A stretch of 64,000 nt of DNA from Paenibacillus lupini (lineage in GTDB: Bacteria; Bacillota; Bacilli; Paenibacillales; Paenibacillaceae): contig NZ_JAASRW010000002.1 in assembly GCF_011761355.1 (NCBI RefSeq), forward strand, positions 372,001 through 436,000, in the 5' to 3' direction. The notes under the pieces are model-generated. The model searched no databases. It was not told the origin of the DNA and saw only the letters and a program-made list of their open reading frames with translations. A program made the translations under genes and the position numbers. Within the stretch, counting starts at the first letter, position 1. Every line of letters begins with the position of its first letter. Below are positions 32,312-41,700 of the stretch, piece by piece.

Positions 32312-34072
32312 ATGACAACAATGGTGTCCAATCACTTGCGCAAAGGGCCGATAATGGCCTCCTTGCTCATCGCTGCGTTCGTGGCGCTGCTGAGCCAAAC
32401 CGTGCTTAACGTTGCGCTGCCGAAAATGATGGCAGATCTTAACGTCGACGAAAGCACGATCCAATGGCTGTCCAACGGCTACATGCTGGTGAACGGCGTG
32501 CTCGTCCCGATCAGTGCTTATCTGATCAACCGATTTACGACCCGGAAATTGTTCTTGGTCGCCTCGTCCCTATTTGCGATCGGTACAATCGTATGTGCCC
32601 TATCGGGCGACTTCAGCTCCTTGTTAGCCGGCCGTCTCGTTCAGGCATGCGGCGCCGGTATTCTGATGCCGCTGATGACTATCGTCACCTTGACCATCTT
32701 CCCCGTCGAAGAGCGCGGCAAAGCGATGGGATTGATGGGCGTTGCGATGATTTTCGCACCGGCCGTCGGACCGACGCTCTCCGGCTGGGTCGTCGAGCAC
32801 TATGACTGGCATGTGCTGTTCTATATCGTATTACCGCTTGCGATTCTCGCCGTCGTATTTGGCGCCTTCTCAATGAAGGACGTCATCAAGACGTCCCGGC
32901 CGAATCTCGATATTTTGAGCGTCGTGCTGTCCACGCTCGGCTTCGGCGGTCTGTTGTACGGCTTCAGCGAAGCAGGTACGGAAGGCTGGGACTCCACCGA
33001 AGTTATCACTTGCCTGGCTGTCGGCGCCATTGCGCTCATTCTGTTTATCGTCCGTTCGATAGTCATGAAGGCTCCTCTGCTTGAGATGCGCGTCTTCAAG
33101 TATTGGATGTTCTCGCTTACTGCGTTGATCAACGCCATTATCACAATGGCAATGTTCTCCGGCATGATCCTATTGCCGATCTTCCTGCAGAATATCCGCG
33201 GCTTCACGCCGCTCGAATCCGGATTGCTGCTGCTGCCGGGAGCCATCCTGATGGGCATCATGTCGCCAATCACCGGTATGGTGTTCGATAAAATCGGCGC
33301 GCGCTGGCTGGCCGTCATCGGCCTTGCCATTACAGCCGTTACGACATACGAATTCAGCCATTTGGAAATCGATTCGTCGTACAATCACATGATGCTCTTC
33401 TATACGCTGCGGATGTTCGGCATGTCCATGCTGATGATGCCGATCCAGACCGCCGGACTTAACCAGCTGCCGCGCCGTCTGAATGCGCACGGTTCAGCCA
33501 TGTCCCAGACGCTTCGGAACGTCTCCGGTGCGCTTGGCACCGCGATCCTCGTCACTATCATGACGAACAAAGCCGCGTCGCATGCGAAGGAGCTGATTAT
33601 CGCCGGCAACATCGATCCGACCGATAAAGCGGCAATGGGCGGAATCACCGTACAATCGACAATTTATGGCATTAACCAATCGTTCGTCGTCGCTACGTGG
33701 TTAACAATCGCTGCGCTCGTACTTGCTTTCTTCATCCGTAAGGTTAAGCCTGCCGAGGACGCAATTCAGGTGGTGGATAAAGCTGCAGTAGTGGAGATGG
33801 AGGCGGCGCCTGCTGCGGAGCTGACCGTCAAAGAGAAAGAGGATCGTTCCGATCGGCAAAGTGCAGACGGCGAATTCCGCAACGCTATTCGCGGGTTCCT
33901 AGCGCCTGAACCGGTGAAGGATAACGACCAATTTAACGATCAGGAATACCGGAAGGCGATTCTTCGGTTGCAGGGGAAACCAGCTCAGGAAGACCATCAG
34001 GAAGAAATGAATGATAAGGCGTACCGGGAGTCGCTTAAGAAGCTCAGCAGACCGCTAAAAGAAAAAGAGTGA
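32312..34072 (+). CDS. DHA2 family (EmrB/QacA) MFS multidrug efflux protein with repeated cytosolic tail
   Basis: This 586-residue transporter has the DHA2 layout with up to 14 membrane helices over residues 15-475. QTVLNVALPKMMADLNVDESTIQW and GRLVQACGAGILMPLM are typical. After the last helix comes an uncommon charged tail of about 100 residues with three related units (GEFRNAIRGFL, QEYRKAILRLQG, KAYRESLKKLS). AAGGAGG precedes the ATG. The MarR gene three bases upstream and the flavodoxin gene downstream suggest a drug- or quinone-responsive operon. Confidence 0.88.
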   Translation: MTTMVSNHLRKGPIMASLLIAAFVALLSQTVLNVALPKMMADLNVDESTIQWLSNGYMLVNGVLVPISAYLINRFTTRKLFLVASSLFAIGTIVCALSGDFSSLLAGRLVQACGAGILMPLMTIVTLTIFPVEERGKAMGLMGVAMIFAPAVGPTLSGWVVEHYDWHVLFYIVLPLAILAVVFGAFSMKDVIKTSRPNLDILSVVLSTLGFGGLLYGFSEAGTEGWDSTEVITCLAVGAIALILFIVRSIVMKAPLLEMRVFKYWMFSLTALINAIITMAMFSGMILLPIFLQNIRGFTPLESGLLLLPGAILMGIMSPITGMVFDKIGARWLAVIGLAITAVTTYEFSHLEIDSSYNHMMLFYTLRMFGMSMLMMPIQTAGLNQLPRRLNAHGSAMSQTLRNVSGALGTAILVTIMTNKAASHAKELIIAGNIDPTDKAAMGGITVQSTIYGINQSFVVATWLTIAALVLAFFIRKVKPAEDAIQVVDKAAVVEMEAAPAAELTVKEKEDRSDRQSADGEFRNAIRGFLAPEPVKDNDQFNDQEYRKAILRLQGKPAQEDHQEEMNDKAYRESLKKLSRPLKEKE

Positions 34073-34114
34073 GGAATCGCGCTTGATTTTAGAGCTAAGA
34101 GAGGAGATTAATCG

Positions 34115-34678
34115 ATGAAAATTTACATTGTTTACGATAGCGAAGCAGGCCACACGGAACAACTTGCCCGCTCCATTGCCAAGGGTGCTGAACGCGTTGA
34201 AGGAGCAGAGGTCATCATTAATCATGTCAATAAGGCGAGCGTCAAAGACCTCGAACAGATGGATGCGATCATATGGGGTTGTCCTGGACACTTCGGTACA
34301 ATCAGTTCCGGAATGAAAGAATGGATCGACAAACTCGGCTATTTATGGGCCAACGGGAAGCTGGTCGATAAAGTCGGAGCCGTCTTCTGCACGACGGCAA
34401 CCATTCACGGCGGGATTGAAGCTACTTTACTGAACCTGATTACGCCGATGCTGCACCAAGGGATGATGATCGTCGGTTTGCCGGCCAATATTCCCGAAAA
34501 CGCGCTGTACGGCAGTTATTATGGAATAGGCGTCACATCACCCGTCGAGGATACCCATGACGCGCTGAGCCAATCGCTCTTCGCGAAGGGGCTGCTTCTG
34601 GGCGAAGCCCTTGGAACGCGCGTAGCTCATGTGGCGGGTACCTATGCGTTGGGCAAGAAAACGCAGGGGACAGTGTAA
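34115..34678 (+). CDS. Flavodoxin/WrbA-like NAD(P)H:quinone oxidoreductase
   Basis: This 187-residue flavodoxin-fold protein shows [22 protein letters not shown] (FMN phosphate loop), [21 protein letters not shown] and [17 protein letters not shown], as in WrbA-type quinone reductases. These reduce quinones by two electrons and limit oxidative stress. The DxTG-like position differs slightly from classic WrbA. GAGGAG lies before the ATG. It is the last gene of the marR operon, which fits defence against quinone-like drugs. Confidence 0.85.
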   Translation: MKIYIVYDSEAGHTEQLARSIAKGAERVEGAEVIINHVNKASVKDLEQMDAIIWGCPGHFGTISSGMKEWIDKLGYLWANGKLVDKVGAVFCTTATIHGGIEATLLNLITPMLHQGMMIVGLPANIPENALYGSYYGIGVTSPVEDTHDALSQSLFAKGLLLGEALGTRVAHVAGTYALGKKTQGTV

Positions 34679-34796
34679 GCAAGCAACGCTGGCCGCATAA
34701 CGAGTTAGCGTAGACCGCATGTATGGGAGCGAAGATGCCCCCGGAAATGGACGGAGTTGCGCGGGTTCAGTTTAAAGCGCAGGCACATGCAAGTAA

Positions 34797-34858
34797 CTAA
34801 AAACAGGGTCTAGTCCCGGGCAGCAATTCATGCTGTACCTCAGGCTAGACCCTGTTTG
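34797..34858 (-). terminator. Terminator of the GGDEF gene
   Basis: AAACAGGGTCTAG pairs with CTAGACCCTGTTT around an inner CAGCA/TGCTG stem. On the minus strand the stem is followed by TTTTTAG, just after the GGDEF stop. Confidence 0.75.
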
Positions 34859-34861
34859 GCT

Positions 34862-36040
34862 TTAAGTAGACAGTGCTTTTTTCTTGCTGGAGGGTAAGGA
34901 GCTGAATAAGGACACTTTGTTTTTGCCGGTTGTTTTCGAATGGTACATGGCTTCGTCGGCCAGCTTGATGAGCTGGATGATTTCGTGGCTGTCTTTGGAG
35001 GTGCTGACGCCAACGCTGACCGTTACGATCGTTTCTTTCTCGACGCGGCTTCGAATCGATTCGGCAACTCGCTCGGGTTTAACCCGTTCCATCGATATGC
35101 AGGCTAGAAGCTCTTCACCGCCATAACGGCCGGCGGCACCAATACCTGCTGATTCTTCCTTCATAATCTCTGCAACTTGCTTCAGAACACCGTCCGCTTT
35201 ATGATGACCCTGGGTATCGTTAAGTTTCTTGAAGTTGTCGATATCGCAGAAGATAACGGCTAATCCTTTTTGTCTTCGCATCAGCTGTTCAGCCTTCGTT
35301 GTAAAATGACGCCGGTTATAAAGACCTGTTAAACCATCTGTTATTGAAGATTGGTAGGTCATCATCAGCCTTTCGATCACCCACTCAAACAGCAAGAGGA
35401 ATAGCTGCATGAAATAGACGATAGGCAGGAAGTAGCTGAGCAGCACCAGCCAGTCTACGGAGCCGTGGAACACATAACCGTCTGCTATTCTCGACAGATC
35501 AAGAACAAAATAGGTAATAAGGCTGGCGGAAAATTTGCCGTTCATTTCGGCCCCTTTTGTGCCAAGCAGAACGAGGAAGGTTACAATTAAAGAATAGAAA
35601 TCGAGCGCAAGAAACCGGTATTGTCCACCAGGCAGCACGGTTTCTGAAGAAGGCTCCATGAATAGGGACTGCCCTAAGGCGATAACGAATGTCAGGCCAA
35701 TCAAAATAAGGAACGGCATAACTTTAATCTGTGCTCCACGATGAGTATATAATTTCATGAACACAAAGTTTATAATGATAAAAGAAACAATCTGCAATAC
35801 AGTCGAGACGATATGAAGCCATGGAGGAAGCTCCTGCTCTGGATAAGCCAGCATAGCGAGTATCGCGTTCTGAATCATGAACAGCGGGATCGTAAGCGTA
35901 AGCAGCCGGTAAATTCGTTTGTTCCGGTAGCTGGTGTATAAACGTGTCGACATAAAAAGCATGAGTACCAGGATAATAATGACACATGCAGAAGAAATAA
36001 TTTGGCCATTCGGGCCGGTCAGCCAGGTTAGAATTGTCAT
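34862..36040 (-). CDS. Membrane diguanylate cyclase (GGDEF domain)
   Basis: This 392-residue protein has about seven membrane helices (residues 12-220) followed by a GGDEF domain from about 230. The active-site motif is GGEEL (307-311) with the metal-binding FCDIDNFKKLND segment and SITDGLTGLYNRRHF, so it should make cyclic di-GMP from GTP. No RxxD inhibitory site is seen before the GGEEL motif. The membrane part may sense an external or lipid signal. The ribosome site is weak (GGTGAT). It is divergent from the glycosyltransferase gene. Confidence 0.88.
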   Translation of the reverse strand: MTILTWLTGPNGQIISSACVIIILVLMLFMSTRLYTSYRNKRIYRLLTLTIPLFMIQNAILAMLAYPEQELPPWLHIVSTVLQIVSFIIINFVFMKLYTHRGAQIKVMPFLILIGLTFVIALGQSLFMEPSSETVLPGGQYRFLALDFYSLIVTFLVLLGTKGAEMNGKFSASLITYFVLDLSRIADGYVFHGSVDWLVLLSYFLPIVYFMQLFLLLFEWVIERLMMTYQSSITDGLTGLYNRRHFTTKAEQLMRRQKGLAVIFCDIDNFKKLNDTQGHHKADGVLKQVAEIMKEESAGIGAAGRYGGEELLACISMERVKPERVAESIRSRVEKETIVTVSVGVSTSKDSHEIIQLIKLADEAMYHSKTTGKNKVSLFSSLPSSKKKALST

Positions 36041-36248
36041 AATTGAGTATCACCATATCCCGTCGAGTGTTGCTTTACAGAAACATATGTTCTAATATAT
36101 CATGATTTACAAGATGGTAAAAGCATGATGCAGAACCAATCTGCCTTTATAAAGCGTCATATCTAATAATTAATATCGGTTTTTGCCATGGTAAAATGAA
36201 AGATGATGTAAGTAAAAATGATCACTACTAGCCAATAAAAGGCCGGCA

Positions 36249-36356
36249 GTGTGATAATTTTTTGGTTAATGCTTATGAAGTAAAAAAATTTATGCTTACG
36301 AAGCAAGAATCATCAGAAGCGGCCTGCATACGGCCACTTGTGTGATAATTCTTTTT
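36249..36356 (+). repeat. Hairpin leader repeat, locus 3 (before glycosyltransferase)
   Basis: Two core copies (variant GCTTATGAAGTAAA at 36271; GCTTACGAAGCAAG at 36294) precede a larger stem. AAGAATCATCA (36305-36315) pairs with TGATAATTCTT (36343-36353), capped by GGCC-N7-GGCC. The stem ends just before the TTTAGGAGG ribosome site. GTGTGATAATT is a direct repeat at 36249 and 36340. The rest of the 36041-36369 gap shows no gene. Confidence 0.7.
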
Positions 36357-36369
36357 AGGAGGAAGGACA

Positions 36370-37500
36370 TTGAATATACTACAGGCATTGTTTTTTCCGC
36401 CGGATCAACCGGGCGGCGTGTCCTCCATGGTGCCTTACATTCAAGAACGGTTTTTGAAACTGGGCTGGCAAATGGAATTATTCTCGCTTCCGAAGCGGGT
36501 TAGAGGCAAAGGACAAGAAGATTTTGTATTTGAAACTTTTGATATAACACCGTTCCTCGGCGATCCAATCGTCGATAAATATTTGCAGACGATGCGGGAC
36601 TATATTTGGTGGACGAAGCTTCGCCTTAAAAAGTCTTATGATATTATTCATGCTCATCATCCCATCGCAGCGCTTGTCATGAAACAGCTGTATCCAGATA
36701 CACCTGTTATGATGACGATTCACTCCAGCTTCGAGCGGGAGCTTGTCCTGAATGGGAAAATTAAAGAGAACAGCACAGCACATCGGTTCCTGACCTCGAT
36801 CTATGGGGAGCTGGAAGCGAAGCTCGATCGGCTGCTGACCGTATCAGAATCCTTCCGTACTTATCTGTCTCCATATATGAAGGATACTTCTGTCATTAAA
36901 GTTATTCCGAACGGCTTTGACGAGAAGCGGTTCAAGCCGATTGCCCATGAGAATGCCGTACCGCAGTTTATTACAGTATGTCGTCTTGTGCCGGCGAAAG
37001 GGCTGGATATTCTGCTTCACGCTTGCGCGGAATTAAAGCGGCGCGGCCATCCGTTTGTTCTTCATATTATCGGGGACGGCCCGATTCGGGAAGAACTGGA
37101 GCAGCTTGCGGTACAGCTGGACCTATATGATGACATTATTTTTTACGGATATATGCTGCATCCTGAGGAGTTTATGCCGTTCTTTGACGTCTTTGTGCTG
37201 CCATCACGTGCGGAAGCCTTTGGTTCGGTATTCGCAGAAGCAGCTTTATGCTGGCTGGCATTGGTTGGTACAAATGTAGGCGGGATCGCCGAGCAAATCG
37301 ACGACGGTGTGAACGGACTTCTAGTACCACCTGAAAATGCACCTGCACTGGCAGATGCGCTCGAGAAGCTTGTAACAGACCCAACTTACCGTTATAATCT
37401 TGCGCGTTCCGGCTGGGATAAAGCGAAGAAGGTCTATTCGCTCCAGCGTGTCATCTCGCAGATGAAGAAAGTTTATCTATCGTTGAAACCGGAGGAATAA
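36370..37500 (+). CDS. Family 4 glycosyltransferase
   Basis: This 376-residue GT-B fold enzyme has an N-terminal PPDQPGGVSSMV acceptor loop and the C-terminal donor-binding pattern SRAEAFGSVFAEA (EX7E type) around residues 278-290. It also has VCRLVPAKGLD and IPNGFD. It probably transfers a sugar from a nucleotide donor to a surface glycan or lipid; the product is unknown. The start is TTG at 36370 behind AGGAGG, adjoining the hairpin repeat. The following nuclease gene starts two bases after the stop. Confidence 0.85.
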   Translation: MNILQALFFPPDQPGGVSSMVPYIQERFLKLGWQMELFSLPKRVRGKGQEDFVFETFDITPFLGDPIVDKYLQTMRDYIWWTKLRLKKSYDIIHAHHPIAALVMKQLYPDTPVMMTIHSSFERELVLNGKIKENSTAHRFLTSIYGELEAKLDRLLTVSESFRTYLSPYMKDTSVIKVIPNGFDEKRFKPIAHENAVPQFITVCRLVPAKGLDILLHACAELKRRGHPFVLHIIGDGPIREELEQLAVQLDLYDDIIFYGYMLHPEEFMPFFDVFVLPSRAEAFGSVFAEAALCWLALVGTNVGGIAEQIDDGVNGLLVPPENAPALADALEKLVTDPTYRYNLARSGWDKAKKVYSLQRVISQMKKVYLSLKPEE

Positions 37501-37502
37501 GG

Positions 37503-38786
37503 GTGACGGTTCCTTTTCGATTTATACACGCAGCAGACCTGCATCTGGATAGTCCTTTTCGCGGGATGAGCAAGGTTCCAAATGAACTGAAGGAGAAGCT
37601 GATGGCTTCTACCTTCGGGGCATTACGCCGATTGACGGAGACGGCTATCCAGGAGCAGGTAGATTTTATCGTGCTTTCTGGCGATTTGTACGATGAGGCA
37701 GACCGCTCGCTTAAGGCGCAGCTGCTTCTTTTGAAGGAATGGGAACGTCTGCAGAAGCATGGAATAGCCGTGTTTGTTATACACGGTAATCATGACCCGC
37801 TTAATGGTGCAAGAGCGGATCTTAAGCTTCCATCCAACGTAACGCAATTTGGTTCGGATCAAATGGAATATCGGCCGGCTTACTGCAGAAACGGTGAGCT
37901 GGCTGCTTTTGTTTACGGGATGTCCTATGCGCGGCGTCATGTAACTGAAAATTTGGCAGCAGGTTATTTTCCACAGGCGGATGCTCCATTCCATATCGCA
38001 ATGCTGCACGGCAATGTGAATGGAGATGAGGCTCATGATCCATATGCGCCTTGTTCTCTGGAGGAGCTGATTGGTAAAGGCTTCGATTATTGGGCACTTG
38101 GCCATATACATACGAGGAAGGTACTCCATGAATACCCGCATGTTGTTTATCCCGGCAATATTCAGGGACGTAATCCAAGAGAAACGGGGCCAAGAGGCTG
38201 TTATATCGTTGAGGTATCAGCAGCTCGTGCTGTACAAATGACGTTTGTGCCGCTTGATGAGGTCCGATGGCTTGAGGCTGTCCTTTCCATTGCCGGACTG
38301 GATTCTGAGCAGGAGCTGTTGATCCGGCTCGAAGAAATGGCAGAGCAGCTTTCATTGGAAGGTAACGGACAAACGATTATGGCGTGTTTACAACTGAAGG
38401 GTCAGGGACCACTGCATCATAAACTAATTGAGCCGGTTATTATCCGCACTTTGCTTGAGCAGCTGCAGGATAGTCACTTCTCGCATGGAGTATGGATATA
38501 TGCGATTGAAGCTGGAACAATGGCCAATATAGAACTATCTGTCCTTCAGGAGGAAGATAGCTTTACAGGTGAACTGTATCGATTAACGAAGCGATTAGAG
38601 GCAGACCGGGAAGCGTGGAACAAGGAGGCGGCAGCGGCCGTTGCTCCGCTGGCTGGTCATGCGAAGCTGGGCAGACTGCTGCGTGAGCAGTGGGACGAGC
38701 TGCCTGAACGCTGGCTGGAGCAAGCAAGGGAGCTGACGCTTGGGATGCTGGCGGCAGATGACAGAGAAAGGAGGAAGGAAGAGTGA
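37503..38786 (+). CDS. yhaO: YhaO-like metallophosphoesterase DNA-repair exonuclease (SbcD/Mre11 type)
   Basis: This 427-residue protein has the five calcineurin-like phosphoesterase motifs: HAADLHLDSPF, SGDLYDEAD, GNHDPL, MLHGNVNG and ALGHIHTR. It pairs with the SMC-like ATPase encoded next (YhaN), as SbcD pairs with SbcC, and probably cuts DNA ends or hairpins. The start is GTG behind GGAGGA that overlaps the glycosyltransferase end. Its stop overlaps the ATPase start by four bases. Confidence 0.88.
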   Translation: MTVPFRFIHAADLHLDSPFRGMSKVPNELKEKLMASTFGALRRLTETAIQEQVDFIVLSGDLYDEADRSLKAQLLLLKEWERLQKHGIAVFVIHGNHDPLNGARADLKLPSNVTQFGSDQMEYRPAYCRNGELAAFVYGMSYARRHVTENLAAGYFPQADAPFHIAMLHGNVNGDEAHDPYAPCSLEELIGKGFDYWALGHIHTRKVLHEYPHVVYPGNIQGRNPRETGPRGCYIVEVSAARAVQMTFVPLDEVRWLEAVLSIAGLDSEQELLIRLEEMAEQLSLEGNGQTIMACLQLKGQGPLHHKLIEPVIIRTLLEQLQDSHFSHGVWIYAIEAGTMANIELSVLQEEDSFTGELYRLTKRLEADREAWNKEAAAAVAPLAGHAKLGRLLREQWDELPERWLEQARELTLGMLAADDRERRKEE

Positions 38787-41700
38787 GGCTGCTTGAGGCT
38801 CGAATTGACGGCTTTGGCCAGCTGCAGGGCCTGAACTGCCGGTTGGATGCGCCTTCTGTTGTATTATATGGGATGAATGAAGCCGGCAAAAGCACGTTGT
38901 TTGGGTTTATTCGGACGATCTTGTACGGTTTTGCAAGGCGAAATCAACCAGCAGAGCGGCAGGAACCTATTCATGGAGGCAATCATGGCGGGCAATTGGT
39001 GTTCCAGGATGACGATGGTTATACCTATATCGCTGAGCGGTATGCGAATGAGAATGCTGGCCGTCTGAAGCTTAGACGGATGAGCGACGATCAACTGACT
39101 GAAGAAAGCTGGCCAACACAAGAGGAATGGGAACGGCGTTTTTTAGGCGGAGCTAGTGAGAAAATGTTTCGTGAGCTGTACGCCATTACTTTAACCGAGC
39201 TGCAGGAAGTTGGGGCTTTGTCGCATGACGAGCTGGGACGATATTTGTATCATGCTGGCTGGGAGAATGGCAAAGCGATTATCGCTGCCGAGAAACGGCT
39301 GCAGCAGGAAATGGAACAGCTATTCAAACCACGGGGTACGAATCAGCAGATGAATAAGCAGCTGAAGACGCTGGAGCAAACGGAACAGGAGCTGCGAAAG
39401 CAAGCGGATGCGATTCAGCTTTACAATGAGTTAAGTGGTCAGCTTGAACAATTCGCGGTAGAACTTAGTCAGTTGGACGAGGAGCTGCCTCTTCAACAGT
39501 CGGCTGCGCAGTTGGCAGGAAAAGCTCATACCATTCGGCCAATCTGGCTGAAGAGTCTTGCGCTTAGCCGCGAACGGGAAGGGATTGCAGAGGCGAAGCG
39601 GATCTCAGCAGAAGCAGATCTGGAGTGGAATGAGCTGCAGAAGGAGCGAAGCAGCCGGAGCTATGAGCTTGAGCAGCTTGAACAACAGAAGCAACTGACG
39701 CAGCAAAAGCGTGAGACTATTCAGGTAGATCATGAGCTTCTAGCCCGAACAGAAGAAGTAGAATCGCTGCTGCTGGAGAGCGAGAGGATGCAGCTGCTGC
39801 GGGAGGAGAGAATTGGTCTTCACGCAGAGCTAGAAGCGGATGAGGAAGCGCTGGTCCGATTAATGCGCCGAATAGCTCCAAATTGGGGAGAACAAGAGCT
39901 CTTAGATTTGCAGCTTACGGTCTCGGACCGGGAGTATGTACGAGGGACAAAACAGCTTGAAGCAGAAGCAGGCCGAGGTGCAGAGCGGTTAACTGCTGAT
40001 CTGCACTCGGCAACGCAGCAGGAGCGCGAAGCCGCACAGCTGCTGGCAGAAGCGGAAACGGAGCTTGCGCGTGCTGAAGCTGCAAGCAGTCGTGCAGCAA
40101 TTGGCGGGGCAGCGTTCCTGCCGCAGACGAGCGAAGCGATGCGCGCGGCATGGAACAATTGCGATGCGGCGCTGCGCGAGTGGGAGATGGAGCGGCTGCA
40201 GGTATCAGCCGCTCCTGTTGAGACGGGCCGGGGCCAAGCCGGCCCGTTATGGATTGGCGCCGCGCTGGCAGGCGGCGCAGCAGTGGCTTTGGCCGCCGCC
40301 GAGCTAAGCGGCGGCGCTTTCCCTGGCTCAGCAGGCGCCGCTGCTGCGCTAGGCGCGCTTGCGCTCGCGCTGGCTGCGCTGGCGCGAGGCCGCGGCCGCC
40401 GCGCGGCTACTGCGCGCAGGCCGCGGCGCACTCGCGGCCTGGCGCCAGCGCCAGCCGCAGCGCTGCAGCCGCGCGAGCAGCGCGTGCGCGCGGCACTCGC
40501 GGCGCTCGTCAGCGCGCCCGCGGAAGCTGCCGCGGCGCTGCTGGCGGAGCCGCCGCACGCTGCTGGCGCCCGCGAGCAGCTGCGCGCCGCAGCCGAGGCG
40601 CGCGCGTCTGCGCTGCAGCGCAGCGAGCAGCTCGGCGCTGGCCGCCACGAGCTGGCGCGCCGGCATGCGCGGCTTCGCGCTGCCGCCGGCGAACGCCGCG
40701 AGGCAGCAGCCGCCGCGGCCGAAGAGCGTGCAGCCGCTGCCCGGCAATGGCGCGGCTGGCTGGATGCTCTGGCGCTGCCGGACATGTCGCCGGATGCAGC
40801 GCTCGAAGTATTCGAGCTCGCCGAGCAAGCTTTGCACCGGCTCCAGCAGCGGGACCGCCGCGCGGCGAAGAAAGCCGCCGCGGACAACCAGCTCGCCGCC
40901 TTCGAGGCGAGAGCGGCGGAGCTGTGCGCCGGCTTCCCTGACGCGGCGCAAAGACTGCCAGCCGAGCCGGCGCTTGGGCTGCGGCTCCTGCAGGCAGAGC
41001 TGCGCCGGCAAGCAGCGGCTCAGGAAGAAGCCGCTCAACTGGATGAGCGGCTTCAGACCATACATATCGCAATTGCTGCAGCACAAGACAAACAGCAGCA
41101 GCTCACTATTTCCATCCAGAAGCTCTACGAAGAGGCAGCATTTACGAATGAAACAGAATTTGCTGCTGTCTTAGCTTATCGGACGCGATTAGAAGCTGTC
41201 GATGCGGAGCTAGATAAGCTGCAAATCGAAATGACCGCCGGTTTGTCGAGACAGCGGATTGAGGAGCTTGAACAGCTTCTCGATGCCTATGACGGAGAAG
41301 AGCTTGAAAAGCTTCATTCGGAGCTTCAGCTTAAGGTACGGCAGATGGAGAAGAGCAAATCGGAATGGCTTGATCGACGGGGGAGAATGCGGCAGCAGCT
41401 GGAGGATTTACTTCAAGAGGACAAGCACCGGGAGCTGCTTGCGGTGAAGGAAATGACCATCGCTCAGCTTTCGCAGGATGCGGAGCGTTATGCCGTGCTT
41501 GCTATCAGCGCCTCGCTTATCCGGGCTACAAAAAGGATCTATGAGGAAGAACGGCAGCCTGCGCTGCTGAAGCTGTCGAGCAGCTTTGTCCGTCAACTGA
41601 CTGAAGGAAGATATATCCGGGTTGTAACAACACCTGATTTGCCATCTATACGTCTTGAAACCTCGGATAATAAGCTGGTGGATTCGGTTATGCTCAGCCG

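Noticed and set aside
39820..40887. A 355-codon minus-strand frame rich in Ala and Ser, with several other long antisense frames here
   Set aside because: These are shadows of the GC-rich part of the yhaN-like gene; stop codons are rare there by composition and no ribosome sites or motifs are present.
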